This document shows positions 1-8,160 of a stretch of 64,000 nucleotides of DNA, one piece after another. Position numbers and translations under genes: made by a program. A model generated the notes under the pieces. The model was not told the DNA's origin, made no database searches, and saw only the letters and a list, made by a program, of their open reading frames with translations. The stretch spans positions 2,018,341 to 2,082,340 of the forward strand of contig NZ_JAHNZZ010000001.1 of NCBI RefSeq assembly GCF_019039215.1. The letters run 5' to 3'. How positions within the stretch are numbered: the first letter of the stretch is position 1; each line of letters starts with the position of its first letter. Source of the stretch: Bacillus sp. FJAT-29790 (GTDB lineage Bacteria; Bacillota; Bacilli; Bacillales; Cytobacillaceae).

Positions 1-96
1 TGCGCCCCTCTCCGCACAAAGAGATGCCATTTCCGCTCCGATTCCCCCTGAAGCCCCTGTAATAATGATATTTTTATTTTTTAAACGATCTGCCAA
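1..96 (-). CDS. yqjQ: SDR family oxidoreductase, N-terminal fragment (YqjQ-like)
   Basis: Only the first 32 codons lie in the window; the gene continues past its left edge. The TTG start at 94-96 follows a GAGGTGA ribosome-binding site (101-107) that overlaps the yqjP stop codon. The translation contains IIITGASGGIGAEMA, the TGxxxGIG dinucleotide-binding glycine motif of classical short-chain dehydrogenases near the N-terminus. In B. subtilis the gene after yqjP is yqjQ, an SDR protein, so position and motif agree. The two genes are translationally coupled. Substrate unknown. Confidence 0.8.
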   Translation of the reverse strand, partial: MADRLKNKNIIITGASGGIGAEMASLCAERGA

Positions 97-105
97 TATG
101 TCACC

Positions 106-1071
106 TCATTTGACTGCCGTATAGACAAACGCTTTCTGCTCTTTATTTATATAAATCTCGCCTAATGAATGTAAATAGTCTAGCTGGGCGATGGTTTCCG
201 AGATTGTCAGAGATAGCTCCCGTTCATACACGGCTGGAAAAAGACGCTGACAGATTTCAAAAACCGTTAGGGCCTCTGTTTCCAGCCATTTTCGTACATG
301 CATCGCCCGGTCATGCTGACGGGCCAGCCTTTTCTCGATCAGCTCATTGACATCATAAATTTCATCACCATGACCTGTATAAACAAGCTGAATAGGGAGC
401 GGCAGCAGCTTTTTCAATGATTCATTGTATTGCAATTGAGGCTTAGGGCGCTCTATTTTCCCAGGTAAGGGTGGTTCTAATAAGGGATTAGGCGAGATGT
501 GGGCAAGTAGATGGTCCCCGGCAATATAAACCCCATCCTTTTCACGAAATAAACCAATATGGCTCTGGGCATGCCCAGGTGTTTCAATAACCGTCCAATT
601 ATCAAGGCCAGGTGGCTTATCCCCTTCTGTCAGTTCCCCTGTAAGAGATCGGTTGCAGGAATAACGCAGCGACTTTTTTAACAATGGGATCAACGCTAAA
701 TATTGTTCAGGAATCCCTAATTTAGTAAAAAGCTCATAGTAAAAGGCATCATGTGCTTTCAAAAATGCCTCTGTACGGAATAACCATCTTTCATTTAACC
801 AATGGCCATACACATCTATAGACGACGGAAAAAATTCCAAAAGACCTGCGTGATCAGGATGGTGGTGGGTCAGCACGACCTGTTCAATATCATTGATTGT
901 TAATTCCAAGTCTTTCAGCTGTATATTTAGCGCCTCCCACGCCTCCTCCGTTTTTGGTCCAACATCGACGAGCGTCAGCCGATCTCCTTTTACAACAAAA
1001 ACATTTACATCCCCAACAGCAAAAGGGGTCGGAAGAACGATTTTAGCTATACCGTCTTTCCACTCTGCCAT
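106..1071 (-). CDS. yqjP: MBL-fold metallo-hydrolase (YqjP-like)
   Basis: A 321-residue metallo-beta-lactamase-fold hydrolase of the YqjP type, expected to be cytoplasmic. The zinc motif THHHPDHAGL lies near residue 70 (HxHxDH), and later metal-ligand histidines are in TPGHAQSH and in YTGHGDEI. The C-terminal ~70 residues form a helical extension with a winged-helix look, as in other long MBL proteins. The ATG start follows AAGGAG at 8-base spacing. The gene overlaps the ribosome-binding site of the downstream SDR gene, so both are one operon. In B. subtilis yqjP directly follows proI, which here lies 55 kb away. The substrate is not known; thioesters or glutathione adducts are typical of the wider family. 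Confidence 0.85.
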   Translation of the reverse strand: MAEWKDGIAKIVLPTPFAVGDVNVFVVKGDRLTLVDVGPKTEEAWEALNIQLKDLELTINDIEQVVLTHHHPDHAGLLEFFPSSIDVYGHWLNERWLFRTEAFLKAHDAFYYELFTKLGIPEQYLALIPLLKKSLRYSCNRSLTGELTEGDKPPGLDNWTVIETPGHAQSHIGLFREKDGVYIAGDHLLAHISPNPLLEPPLPGKIERPKPQLQYNESLKKLLPLPIQLVYTGHGDEIYDVNELIEKRLARQHDRAMHVRKWLETEALTVFEICQRLFPAVYERELSLTISETIAQLDYLHSLGEIYINKEQKAFVYTAVK

Positions 1072-1275
1072 TTTTTCAACTCCTTAAAAGATTGCTATGA
1101 ATGGACAAATTTATATCCATACATTTCTAATCACTCTCATATAATAGAATAAGTGTAACTTTCTTTTTGGTAACTGTCATTATTTTCACATAGCTTTCTT
1201 TCGATACAGGCATTATAGGAATCATTGTTACATTTCAATAGTAGTGTATTTTTCCAAAATGCAGGGGGAGGAAAA

Positions 1276-2202
1276 GTGAGAGCACAAAAAAATAAAAGGA
1301 TCTGGCCGCGAATAACAGCAATGATTGCTCTATTCATTTTGATCGGCACAGGCATATATGGCTATGCTGTATACCATTCTTTAACAGATGTAGTTGCAAC
1401 GATGCATCAACCAATTAAAAGGGAAAAATCAGAAAAGCGAATGGAAAAAATAACCTTAGAGAAACAAGATGCCTTCTCCATTCTTATGCTTGGAATCGAT
1501 GAAAGTGAGGGAGATCGGGGCAGATCAGATTCGATCATCGTTTTAACTGTCAACCCTGATCAAGCTTCTGTCAAAATGCTTAGTATCCCGCGTGATACAA
1601 GAACGGAGATTGTCGGACGTGGAAAGGATGACAAAATTAACCACGCCTATGCATATGGTGGAGTAGAGATGTCAATTGCAACAGTGGAACATTTTTTAGA
1701 CATTCCAATTGACTACTATATGCAAATAAACATGGAAGGTTTTCAAGAGATTGTTGATTCGATTGGCGGGGTTACTGTCAATAATGATTTAGACTTTACC
1801 GTTGACGGCGTTCATTTTCCTCAGGGAGAATTAACGTTAAATGGGGAAAATGCTTTAATGTTTTCCCGTATGAGGTACGATGACCCTAGAGGTGATTTTG
1901 GCCGTCAGCTTAGACAGCGTGAGGTTCTTAAAGCTGTTATTAAGGAGGGGGCAAGCCTCTCATCATTAACAAATTATCAAGAAATATTTAGTGCATTAGG
2001 TAAGAATATCAAAACAAACCTAACGTTTGATGATATGGTTCGTATACAGAAAAATTATCGCGGGGCAGCGAAAACGATCGAACAGATTTCCATAGAGGGC
2101 AGTGACGCCACTATCGATCACATTTACTATTTAATTGTTCCAGACAAAGAAAAGCAACGTGTTCAAACTGAATTGATAAGTCATTTAGAACTGAATAAAT
2201 AA
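1276..2202 (+). CDS. LytR-CpsA-Psr (LCP) family cell-wall ligase
   Basis: LCP proteins transfer wall teichoic acid or other glycopolymers from a lipid carrier to peptidoglycan, outside the membrane. I chose the GTG at 1276 (308 aa) because GGGGGAGG lies just upstream; an upstream in-frame ATG at 1225 has no ribosome-binding site. Residues ~8-32 form one membrane segment after a basic RAQKNKR N-terminus, the usual LCP topology. The catalytic domain follows with the family blocks MLGIDESEGDRGRSDSI, SIPRDTR and KINHAYAYGG, containing the Asp and Arg residues that bind pyrophosphate. It stands alone on the plus strand, divergent from yqjP. The length fits LytR/TagU. Which paralogue it is cannot be told from sequence. 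Confidence 0.88.
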   Translation: MRAQKNKRIWPRITAMIALFILIGTGIYGYAVYHSLTDVVATMHQPIKREKSEKRMEKITLEKQDAFSILMLGIDESEGDRGRSDSIIVLTVNPDQASVKMLSIPRDTRTEIVGRGKDDKINHAYAYGGVEMSIATVEHFLDIPIDYYMQINMEGFQEIVDSIGGVTVNNDLDFTVDGVHFPQGELTLNGENALMFSRMRYDDPRGDFGRQLRQREVLKAVIKEGASLSSLTNYQEIFSALGKNIKTNLTFDDMVRIQKNYRGAAKTIEQISIEGSDATIDHIYYLIVPDKEKQRVQTELISHLELNK

Positions 2203-2255
2203 AGACTGAAAAATATGTTTATATGTATATTTTATTCTAAAATAGTTATAAATAA

Positions 2256-2384
2256 AGGCTGTTTTCGCATATATTGTTGTTTTAGCCTACAAAGTTTGCC
2301 CGTTGATTTCCGCTGCGGGCACTCAACTCAGATTATTAAATAAAAATCGCATTATAAAAGCAACAAACCTTATGAAAACAGCCT
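2256..2384 (+). repeat. MITE-like repeat, copy 1 (internally deleted)
   Basis: A 129-bp element bounded by the inverted termini AGGCTGTTTTCGCATA and TATGAAAACAGCCT. Inside is GTTGATTTCCGCTGCGGGCACT, shared with copy 4 near 58.2 kb, but the text then jumps directly to CAACTCAGAT, which in copy 4 is the far side of the GC-rich core. About 80 bp of core therefore seems to have been lost. No coding capacity. Confidence 0.7.
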
Positions 2385-2447
2385 AAATAAAAAAGATCAG
2401 GCAACTACAGCCGCAAAGCAAGCGGCTAACCAACGATTGCTGATTAC

Positions 2448-2502
2448 AAAAAGAAGTAACCACCCATTATCCTTGGTGAGGGAGGGAAGGTTACTTCTTT
2501 TT
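2448..2502. terminator. Bidirectional rho-independent terminator (lytR-type gene / opuF)
   Basis: Perfect 14-bp inverted repeat: AAAAAGAAGTAACC at 2448-2461 and GGTTACTTCTTTTT at 2489-2502, with A and T runs at the outer ends, so it can act on both strands. It lies between the converging LCP gene and opuF operon. Confidence 0.85.
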
Positions 2503-2524
2503 GTTTACGGTTTCTTCCAAAGTT

Positions 2525-4045
2525 TTAAAGAAGCCCTTCTTTTTCCAAATATTCTTTAGCTACTTCTGCAGCGTTAATGCCCTCCACATTGACTTTATAA
2601 TTCATTTCACGCATTTCATCGTCATTTATTTTTCCTGCCAGCTTATTTAAGGCCTCTTCTATTTCCGGATATTTTTCTATTGTTTCTTTTCTAAGCATTG
2701 GTGCCCCTTGATAAGGAGGAAATAGATGCCTATCATCTTCAAGGACAATCAGTTTATGCTGCCTTAATTCACTGTCTGTTGAGTAGGCATCAACTAGGTT
2801 AATGTCTCCAGTTTTTATGGCACTGTATCGCAGCTTCGGTTCCATTGTGATTATGTTTGAAAATGAAATTCCATAAAGCTTCTGGATACCACGGTAGCCA
2901 TCTTCCCGGTCAGCAAATTCTAGAGTAAAGCCTGCTTTGATGTTATCCTGGGCATTCTTTAAATCAGAAATGGTCCTTAAGTGATAATTCTTAGCCGTTT
3001 GCTCAGGTACTGCTAAAGCATATGTGTTGTTATAGATCATTGGTTTCAGCATTTCCATTTTGAACTTCATTCGCATTCCTGTTCTTGCTTGTTCATACAC
3101 TTGCTCGCTATCAGTACTTACAGCCGTTTCCTTTAAAAACTCTGAGATGGCTGTTCCAGTAAACTCAGGGTAAATATCGATACTGCCGGATTTCAATGCA
3201 TTAAACACAAATGAGGTTTTCCCAAGGCCCGGTTTTAGTTCGACATTCAAATCAGTATCATTTTCAATAAGGAGTTTGTACATATTAATCAATATTTCCG
3301 GCTCTGAACCAAGTTTACCGGCAATGACAATATCTCTTTGTTCTTCCCTATTTACAAGCGGAATAACGATAATCAGTACACCCACTACTGCAAAAACTCC
3401 TATAGTGGTTAGCGAATTCTTAAATGTTAATCGCTCGAACCCCCGAAGCAAAACGTCAAATAGGATCGCTAGTAAGGCTGCCGGGATCGCGCCAAGAATG
3501 ATGAGCGTTGTATTGTTTCGGTCAATACCAAGCAAGATGATATCCCCTAACCCACCAGCTCCAATAAGTGCAGCTAATGTTGCCGTACCAACAATCAATA
3601 CCATCGCTGTGCGGATACCCGCCATAATAACAGGCATAGCGAGAGGAAGCTCTACTTTTAATAATCTTTTTCTCGAGTTCATTCCCATTGCCCTAGCAGC
3701 TTCGGTTAATGAGGGATCCACTTCCTTAATACCTGTATATGTATTTCTCAAAATAGGAAGGAGTGCATAAACGACAAGGGCTATAATGGCAGGAATCTTA
3801 CCAATCCCAAATAGAGGAATCAAAAGCCCGAGAAGTGCTAATGATGGGATCGTTTGCAAAACGGCTGTTATTCCAATGATTCCTTCAGCTATTTTTTTCT
3901 TTTTCGTTAAATAAATTCCAAGGGGAATAGCGATTATGACTGCAAAAAAGAGGGCAATAAAGGAAATCTGAATATGTTCAAGCAACGAACCAACAAGCTC
4001 GCCTTGTCTTTCCGCAAAAATAGCTGCAAACTCACCCATTGGCAT
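2525..4045 (-). CDS. opuFB: Compatible-solute ABC transporter, fused permease and substrate-binding protein (OpuFB-like)
   Basis: Membrane protein of 506 residues importing glycine betaine-type osmolytes or choline. Residues ~15-225 are an OpuCB/ProW-like permease with several hydrophobic helices and the EAA loop (TEAARAMGMNSRKRL, ~118-132). Residues ~235-506 are an OpuCC-type solute-binding domain (GKTSFVFNALKSGSIDIYPE, ~275-294) exposed outside and tethered to the membrane. This permease-binding-protein order is that of OpuFB from Bacillus infantis, and replaces the separate opuCB/CC/CD genes of B. subtilis. The start overlaps the 3' end of the ATPase gene by 14 bases, so the two are coupled. 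The substrate is inferred from the family only. Confidence 0.87.
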   Translation of the reverse strand: MPMGEFAAIFAERQGELVGSLLEHIQISFIALFFAVIIAIPLGIYLTKKKKIAEGIIGITAVLQTIPSLALLGLLIPLFGIGKIPAIIALVVYALLPILRNTYTGIKEVDPSLTEAARAMGMNSRKRLLKVELPLAMPVIMAGIRTAMVLIVGTATLAALIGAGGLGDIILLGIDRNNTTLIILGAIPAALLAILFDVLLRGFERLTFKNSLTTIGVFAVVGVLIIVIPLVNREEQRDIVIAGKLGSEPEILINMYKLLIENDTDLNVELKPGLGKTSFVFNALKSGSIDIYPEFTGTAISEFLKETAVSTDSEQVYEQARTGMRMKFKMEMLKPMIYNNTYALAVPEQTAKNYHLRTISDLKNAQDNIKAGFTLEFADREDGYRGIQKLYGISFSNIITMEPKLRYSAIKTGDINLVDAYSTDSELRQHKLIVLEDDRHLFPPYQGAPMLRKETIEKYPEIEEALNKLAGKINDDEMREMNYKVNVEGINAAEVAKEYLEKEGLL

Positions 4046-4991
4046 TGTCCCCTTCCTGCAAACGATCAGCTAAAAATTGAATGACTGCTTGTCTGTTTAT
4101 TGTTCCGATAATCTCACCATCTTTTTCAACAGCCAATTGATCTTGGTGTGATAAAAGCGCCAATGTCTCTTTTAATGAAGCTGACGCAGCAATTACTTCA
4201 TTCTGATTTAAGTCTTCCAATATTGGCTTCATCATTTTTACAAGGTTAATGTCCCCATTTAATAAGTCTTGCCGATTTCCAACGAAATCTCTTACAAACT
4301 CATTTTCAGGATTTTGAAGTATATCTTTTGGTGTACCTATTTGTACAATTTCACCATCTTTCATAACACATATTCGGTCCCCTAGCTTTAATGCTTCCTG
4401 CATGTCATGTGTGACGAATACAATGGTTTTCTTAATCCTATTCTGAAGGTCCAACATATCATCCTGCAATTTTTCCCTAGTGATGGGGTCAAGGGCACTA
4501 AACGGCTCGTCCATTAAAATAATTTCAGGATCTGCAGCTAAGGCCCGAATAACACCAACTCTTTGTTGCTGACCTCCAGAAAGTTCTTTAGGTTTCCTGC
4601 TGCGGTATATTTTCGAATCTAATCCGACCATTTCTAAAAGCTCATCAATCCTTTGGTGAATCATTTTACGGCTCCATTTTCGTAGCTCCGGAACAATTGC
4701 TATGTTCTCTTCAATCGTCATATGCGGAAATAGCGCAATTTGCTGAAGGACATACCCAATATTCCAACGCAATTCATGAATGTCATATTCGCTTATCTTC
4801 CTTCCATTGATAAGAATCGTCCCATCAGACAAATCAATTAAACGGTTAATCATTTTAAGTGTCGTTGTTTTACCGCACCCACTAGGACCGATAATGACAA
4901 AGAATTCCCCCCTTTTTATATCGAAATTCAGGGATTTTACAACTTTCGTATCGTCTTGGTATCGCTTAGATACATTTTCAAATCGAATCAT
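4032..4991 (-). CDS. opuFA: Compatible-solute ABC transporter ATPase (OpuFA-like)
   Basis: Cytoplasmic ATPase subunit of the osmolyte importer encoded with the fused gene downstream. All ABC motifs are visible: Walker A GPSGCGKTT (~36-44), Q-loop in VLQQIALFPHM, signature LSGGQQQRVG (~136-145), Walker B IILMDEP and H-loop FVTHDMQ. Beyond ~residue 250 there is room for about one CBS motif (ASLKETLALLSHQDQLAVEK), shorter than the tandem CBS pair of the ~380-residue OpuCA. Ionic-strength sensing through CBS may therefore differ. The ATG start follows AAGGAGAG. Confidence 0.9.
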   Translation of the reverse strand: MIRFENVSKRYQDDTKVVKSLNFDIKRGEFFVIIGPSGCGKTTTLKMINRLIDLSDGTILINGRKISEYDIHELRWNIGYVLQQIALFPHMTIEENIAIVPELRKWSRKMIHQRIDELLEMVGLDSKIYRSRKPKELSGGQQQRVGVIRALAADPEIILMDEPFSALDPITREKLQDDMLDLQNRIKKTIVFVTHDMQEALKLGDRICVMKDGEIVQIGTPKDILQNPENEFVRDFVGNRQDLLNGDINLVKMMKPILEDLNQNEVIAASASLKETLALLSHQDQLAVEKDGEIIGTINRQAVIQFLADRLQEGDNANG

Positions 4992-5305
4992 AATCTCTCT
5001 CCTTAATCCCTAAGATTTGACAGGGTTCATTCTTTTTATTTCCGTCTCAAAATTCTAGCTGGCTAAACCAGTGATGTTCATTAATTATTTATTCTTAGAT
5101 TAGAAATTTTACCACATTTTAGATAAAAGAATCATTTAATATGCAATGAGAATCAATCGGAATGAGTATGACTCCTAGATATTCGGTAAGGATGTGCCAT
5201 GCTATGAGCTATGAGCGATGTCCATGTAATCAAATTTAAAAGGCCAAGGATAAATTTCCTTGACCTTTATTAAAGAAATAATTAAAGAAACCCTTTAACA
5301 TCCAC
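4992..5305. other. Intergenic region upstream of opuF
   Basis: About 310 bp, very AT-rich. It should hold the opuF promoter. I found no convincing sigma-A or sigma-B match and no known riboswitch. The only clear element is the nucleotidase terminator at 5237-5270. Confidence 0.4.
5237..5270 (-). terminator. Rho-independent terminator of the nucleotidase gene
   Basis: On the minus strand AAAGGTCAAGGA, a short loop, then TCCTTGGCCTTTT, about 35 bases after the stop codon of the 5306-7255 gene. Confidence 0.8.
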
Positions 5306-7255
5306 CTATTCCTCAGACGTTAAATCAAGTGAGAATGTTGCAAACCCTTCGCTAGATGGCCCAATATATTTTATGTTTTTAAATTGCTTTACGAAGTCTT
5401 GTGCTTTCGGTGATGATTCAAACACAGTTTTCGCTTTGCCTTTGATTTTCGCGATTGACCAGTTTTGGTCGGCTGATGGGTTTATTGTTTTATTCTCCTG
5501 GATATAGTTGGTGATGATTTGGCGATTTTCATCAGGTGCTTTCAGAATCACTTCGCCCTTACTGACACCAGGGAAACTTGCACTCGATGCTCGGTAGTTA
5601 TTGGTTGCGACGATAAACATTTGATCATCTATAACGGGCTTACCTTGATAAGTTAGATTAACGATTCGACTTGATTCTGGATGAATTAACTTCTCTTTTG
5701 GATCATACTTGGCTGGCTTGGTGACATCGATTTGGTATTGAACTCCATCAATAATATCAAAATTATAGGATCTAAAATCAGGGTTGATCAGCTGCTGCTC
5801 TCCACCTCTAGATGGATCAATTTGATTAAATTGCCCAGCGCTCATTTCCAGCCATTCTTTGAGCTGTGCCCCTTTAATCAATACAGCCTGAGGCGTATTC
5901 GGGTACAAATACAAATCCGCGACATTTTTTATCGCCAATGTTCCAGAAGGAATATTCGTATAGTAATCCGGACCCATACGCCCACCTGCTTTAAATGGTG
6001 CTGCCGCTGAGAGAACAGGTATACCTGTATACTTACTATAGGCTGGGTCTTTTAGTTTGCCTACTAAATATTCAGTTTGCGCGTTATTCACAATTTGCAC
6101 AGAAGGATCATCTTGGACGAGCGCAAAGTAGCTGAAAATGGGCGCTGTTGTTTCACCAACCGGTTGATTTACATATTTAATAGTTGCCTCATGTTCTGGT
6201 AAAATGGCTTTCATTAATTTCTCGTCTGTTTGAACGAGAGAGTTTCCATTTTCATCCGCGATCGGCCTAACGGAACTTTTACTGCGGGTTACGCTCCATT
6301 TTCCACTTTTCTTCTGTAATTGCAGGTCAATCAAGCCAAGATGGCTACCGAATGCGCCAGCCATTACAACAGGTTTCCCATTTATCGTTCCTTGTTCAAG
6401 ATTTGTATTAGGTAAGTCTTTATATAAAGGGCCGGGGAATAGATTATGTGAATGCCCAGTTAATACAGCATCAATGCCTTTAACTTGAGTCAAATAGTAA
6501 GCAGCATTTTCCATGTCAGGTTGATATGGTTCGGCGCTTATTCCCGTATGAGCAAGGGCAACAATTACATCGGCGCCTTTCTTTTTCATAATCGGAACAC
6601 ATTTTTTTGCTGACTCCACAATTGATTTTGTTACCACTTTTCCTTCTAAATTGGCTTTATCCCATTCCATGATTTGTGAGGGAACAAAGCCAATAACTCC
6701 TACTTTGATTGTTTGTGTTTTTCCGTGATCATCTACAACCCTTTTATTAAAAATGGCATAAGGTTCAAAATAAGGTTTATCTTTTTTGGCATGGTATACA
6801 TTTGCATTCACAATAGGCATTTTTGCGCCTTTAATTGCACGCTTTAGAAAATCTAAGCCATAATTAAATTCGTGGTTACCTAATGTTGTGGCATCATACC
6901 GCAACATATTGAAAGCACGATAGATAGGATGTACTTCGCCCCTTTTTAAACCAACTTTCGCAACATAATCACCTAAAGGATTACCTTGGATCTCGTCCCC
7001 ATTATCAAACAACATCGAGTTTTTCACTTCACTTCGTGCTTGTTTGATGAGGGTGGCTGTTTTTACCAAACCTACTTTATCGTCCTCTTTTGTCTGATAA
7101 TAATCATAATTAGCTAAGTACATATGCAAATCTGTTGTTTCAAGCAAACGCAGCTGAACAGTATCTTTTTCCCTTGCTGCATATGTTAGTGAAGGAAAGA
7201 GCTGTCCTAAAATGACGAATAATACGAGGAAAAAGAAAGAAAACTGTTTAGTCAA
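5306..7255 (-). CDS. Secreted 2',3'-cyclic-nucleotide 2'-phosphodiesterase / 3'-nucleotidase (CpdB-like)
   Basis: Exported metallophosphoesterase of 649 residues, the usual CpdB length (~650). It would release nucleosides and phosphate from extracellular 2',3'-cyclic nucleotides and 3'-nucleotides. A signal peptide is clear: MTKQF, a hydrophobic stretch, then cleavage near SLTYAA. Metal-binding motifs of the calcineurin-like domain are TTDLHMY (~40), DNGDEIQG (~84), TLGNHEFNYG (~121), ALAHTGIS and LTGHSHN. Residues ~360-600 are the C-terminal nucleotidase domain. No LPxTG anchor or lipobox is seen, so it is probably released or wall-associated by charge. The TTG start at 7253-7255 follows AAGGAGGT. 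It is a single-gene unit with its own terminator. Confidence 0.88.
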   Translation of the reverse strand: MTKQFSFFFLVLFVILGQLFPSLTYAAREKDTVQLRLLETTDLHMYLANYDYYQTKEDDKVGLVKTATLIKQARSEVKNSMLFDNGDEIQGNPLGDYVAKVGLKRGEVHPIYRAFNMLRYDATTLGNHEFNYGLDFLKRAIKGAKMPIVNANVYHAKKDKPYFEPYAIFNKRVVDDHGKTQTIKVGVIGFVPSQIMEWDKANLEGKVVTKSIVESAKKCVPIMKKKGADVIVALAHTGISAEPYQPDMENAAYYLTQVKGIDAVLTGHSHNLFPGPLYKDLPNTNLEQGTINGKPVVMAGAFGSHLGLIDLQLQKKSGKWSVTRSKSSVRPIADENGNSLVQTDEKLMKAILPEHEATIKYVNQPVGETTAPIFSYFALVQDDPSVQIVNNAQTEYLVGKLKDPAYSKYTGIPVLSAAAPFKAGGRMGPDYYTNIPSGTLAIKNVADLYLYPNTPQAVLIKGAQLKEWLEMSAGQFNQIDPSRGGEQQLINPDFRSYNFDIIDGVQYQIDVTKPAKYDPKEKLIHPESSRIVNLTYQGKPVIDDQMFIVATNNYRASSASFPGVSKGEVILKAPDENRQIITNYIQENKTINPSADQNWSIAKIKGKAKTVFESSPKAQDFVKQFKNIKYIGPSSEGFATFSLDLTSEE

Positions 7256-7447
7256 TAGAAAGACCTCCTTTTTGGGAACATATCCATATAAACGAATGTA
7301 GTATTTGTTTAAATTATCTAGAATATGATTTTACAAAGGGATTTTTAAACTCAGAAGGGGGTATTCTTTAGATATTTCAGCAAAAACAATCACTTTTCGA
7401 ATTTCATGAATTAGAAGGTAAGAATCAATATTATTAGGAGTATGGGT

Positions 7448-7501
7448 ATGGGAAAACAAAACACAAGTCACTCCGCTTGGATTGGTTTTTATTATCTATA
7501 G
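7448..7501 (+). CDS. Possible micro-protein, 17 aa
   Basis: A plus-strand ATG preceded by AGGAG (7436-7440) opens MGKQNTSHSAWIGFYYL and stops at TAG. An in-frame ATG lies two codons upstream (7442). A good terminator follows only 12 bases after the stop, so ribosome-binding site, reading frame and terminator form a complete miniature unit between two minus-strand genes. I do not recognise the peptide. It is short enough to be chance, and the promoter is unclear. Confidence 0.3.
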   Translation: MGKQNTSHSAWIGFYYL

Positions 7502-7513
7502 GACTGCGCAAAA

Positions 7514-7556
7514 AGTCCCCGCGGAGATTAAATATCCACGAGGACTGCTATTTTTC
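7514..7556 (+). terminator. Rho-independent terminator after the micro-ORF
   Basis: AGTCCCCGCGGA at 7514-7525 pairs with TCCACGAGGACT (7535-7546) with two mismatches, followed by GCTATTTTT. It reads best on the plus strand, although both neighbouring annotated genes are on the minus strand. Confidence 0.6.
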
Positions 7557-7601
7557 AACAAGAACCGCTACATATATCGTGTAGTTCTAGGCTCTTGGCG
7601 G

Positions 7602-8087
7602 CTATTCATCAGAACATCGGTTAACTTCATCCTGCCCAGTGCTTGACACCGAATTTTCGTAGTCAGCTATTTTTTGAACACGAATATGGTGTCGGCCACC
7701 TTCGTATTCGGTTTCGAGCCAGATTTTTGCAATTTCTCTTGCTAAACCATGACCCAGTACACGCTGACCCAATGCTAGTACGTTGCTGTCATTGTGCAGT
7801 CTTGTGTATTTTGCGCTAAATGTATCTTGTACATGAGCGCATCGAATGCCTTTCACTTTATTTGCCATAATCGACATCCCGATTCCTGTTCCGCATATTA
7901 ATATTCCGCGATCCACTTCCCCTGAAACTACTTTTTCTGAAACTGCTAAAGCATAGTCCGGATAATGGACTCTTTCTTCGGTGAATGCACCTAGGTCCAC
8001 ATATTCAATCCCTAACTCTTCTAGTTCTTGAATGATTTCCGCTTTCATTGGTAATGCCGTATGATCGCATGCAATTGCAACTTTCAT
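7602..8087 (-). CDS. rpiB: RpiB-family isomerase, probable allose-6-phosphate / ribose-5-phosphate isomerase
   Basis: Predicted to convert D-allose 6-phosphate to D-allulose 6-phosphate, or ribose 5-phosphate to ribulose 5-phosphate; RpiB enzymes do both. The N-terminus has KVAIACDHTALPMK with the phosphate-binding Asp-His pair. The catalytic cysteine is in ILICGTGIGMSI (~64-75), and the histidine region is TRLHNDSNVL (~100). The start is the ATG at 8085-8087, preceded by GGAGGAACT; an upstream ATG at 8108 has no ribosome-binding site. At 161 aa it is slightly longer than typical RpiB (~150). It is the last gene of the allose cluster and has its own LacI-type operator 22 bp upstream. Confidence 0.9.
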   Translation of the reverse strand: MKVAIACDHTALPMKAEIIQELEELGIEYVDLGAFTEERVHYPDYALAVSEKVVSGEVDRGILICGTGIGMSIMANKVKGIRCAHVQDTFSAKYTRLHNDSNVLALGQRVLGHGLAREIAKIWLETEYEGGRHHIRVQKIADYENSVSSTGQDEVNRCSDE

Positions 8088-8108
8088 CTTTAGTTCCTCC
8101 AGCTTCAT

Positions 8109-8126
8109 TGATTAATCGATTAATCA
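8109..8126. promoter_or_regulatory. LacI-family operator upstream of rpiB
   Basis: A perfect 18-bp palindrome, TGATTAATCGATTAATCA, with the central CG typical of LacI/GalR operators. The same motif recurs at 14625, 14732 and 14795 upstream of alsB. It overlaps a weak -10-like TATGAT just upstream, so it could block rpiB transcription separately. Confidence 0.85.
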
Positions 8127-8160
8127 TAGGGGAATAATTGGTGCTCCAATTAAGAACACC

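Noticed and set aside
2395..2447. A cyclic-di-GMP-I riboswitch-like string (GGCAAC ... CCGCAAAGC ... CGGCTAA)
   Set aside because: The P1b stem with its tetraloop is missing and no plus-strand gene follows; the resemblance is a short string only.
3276..3770. Long plus-strand frame of 164 codons opposite opuFB
   Set aside because: Antisense shadow of a conserved permease; no ribosome-binding site and no recognisable product.
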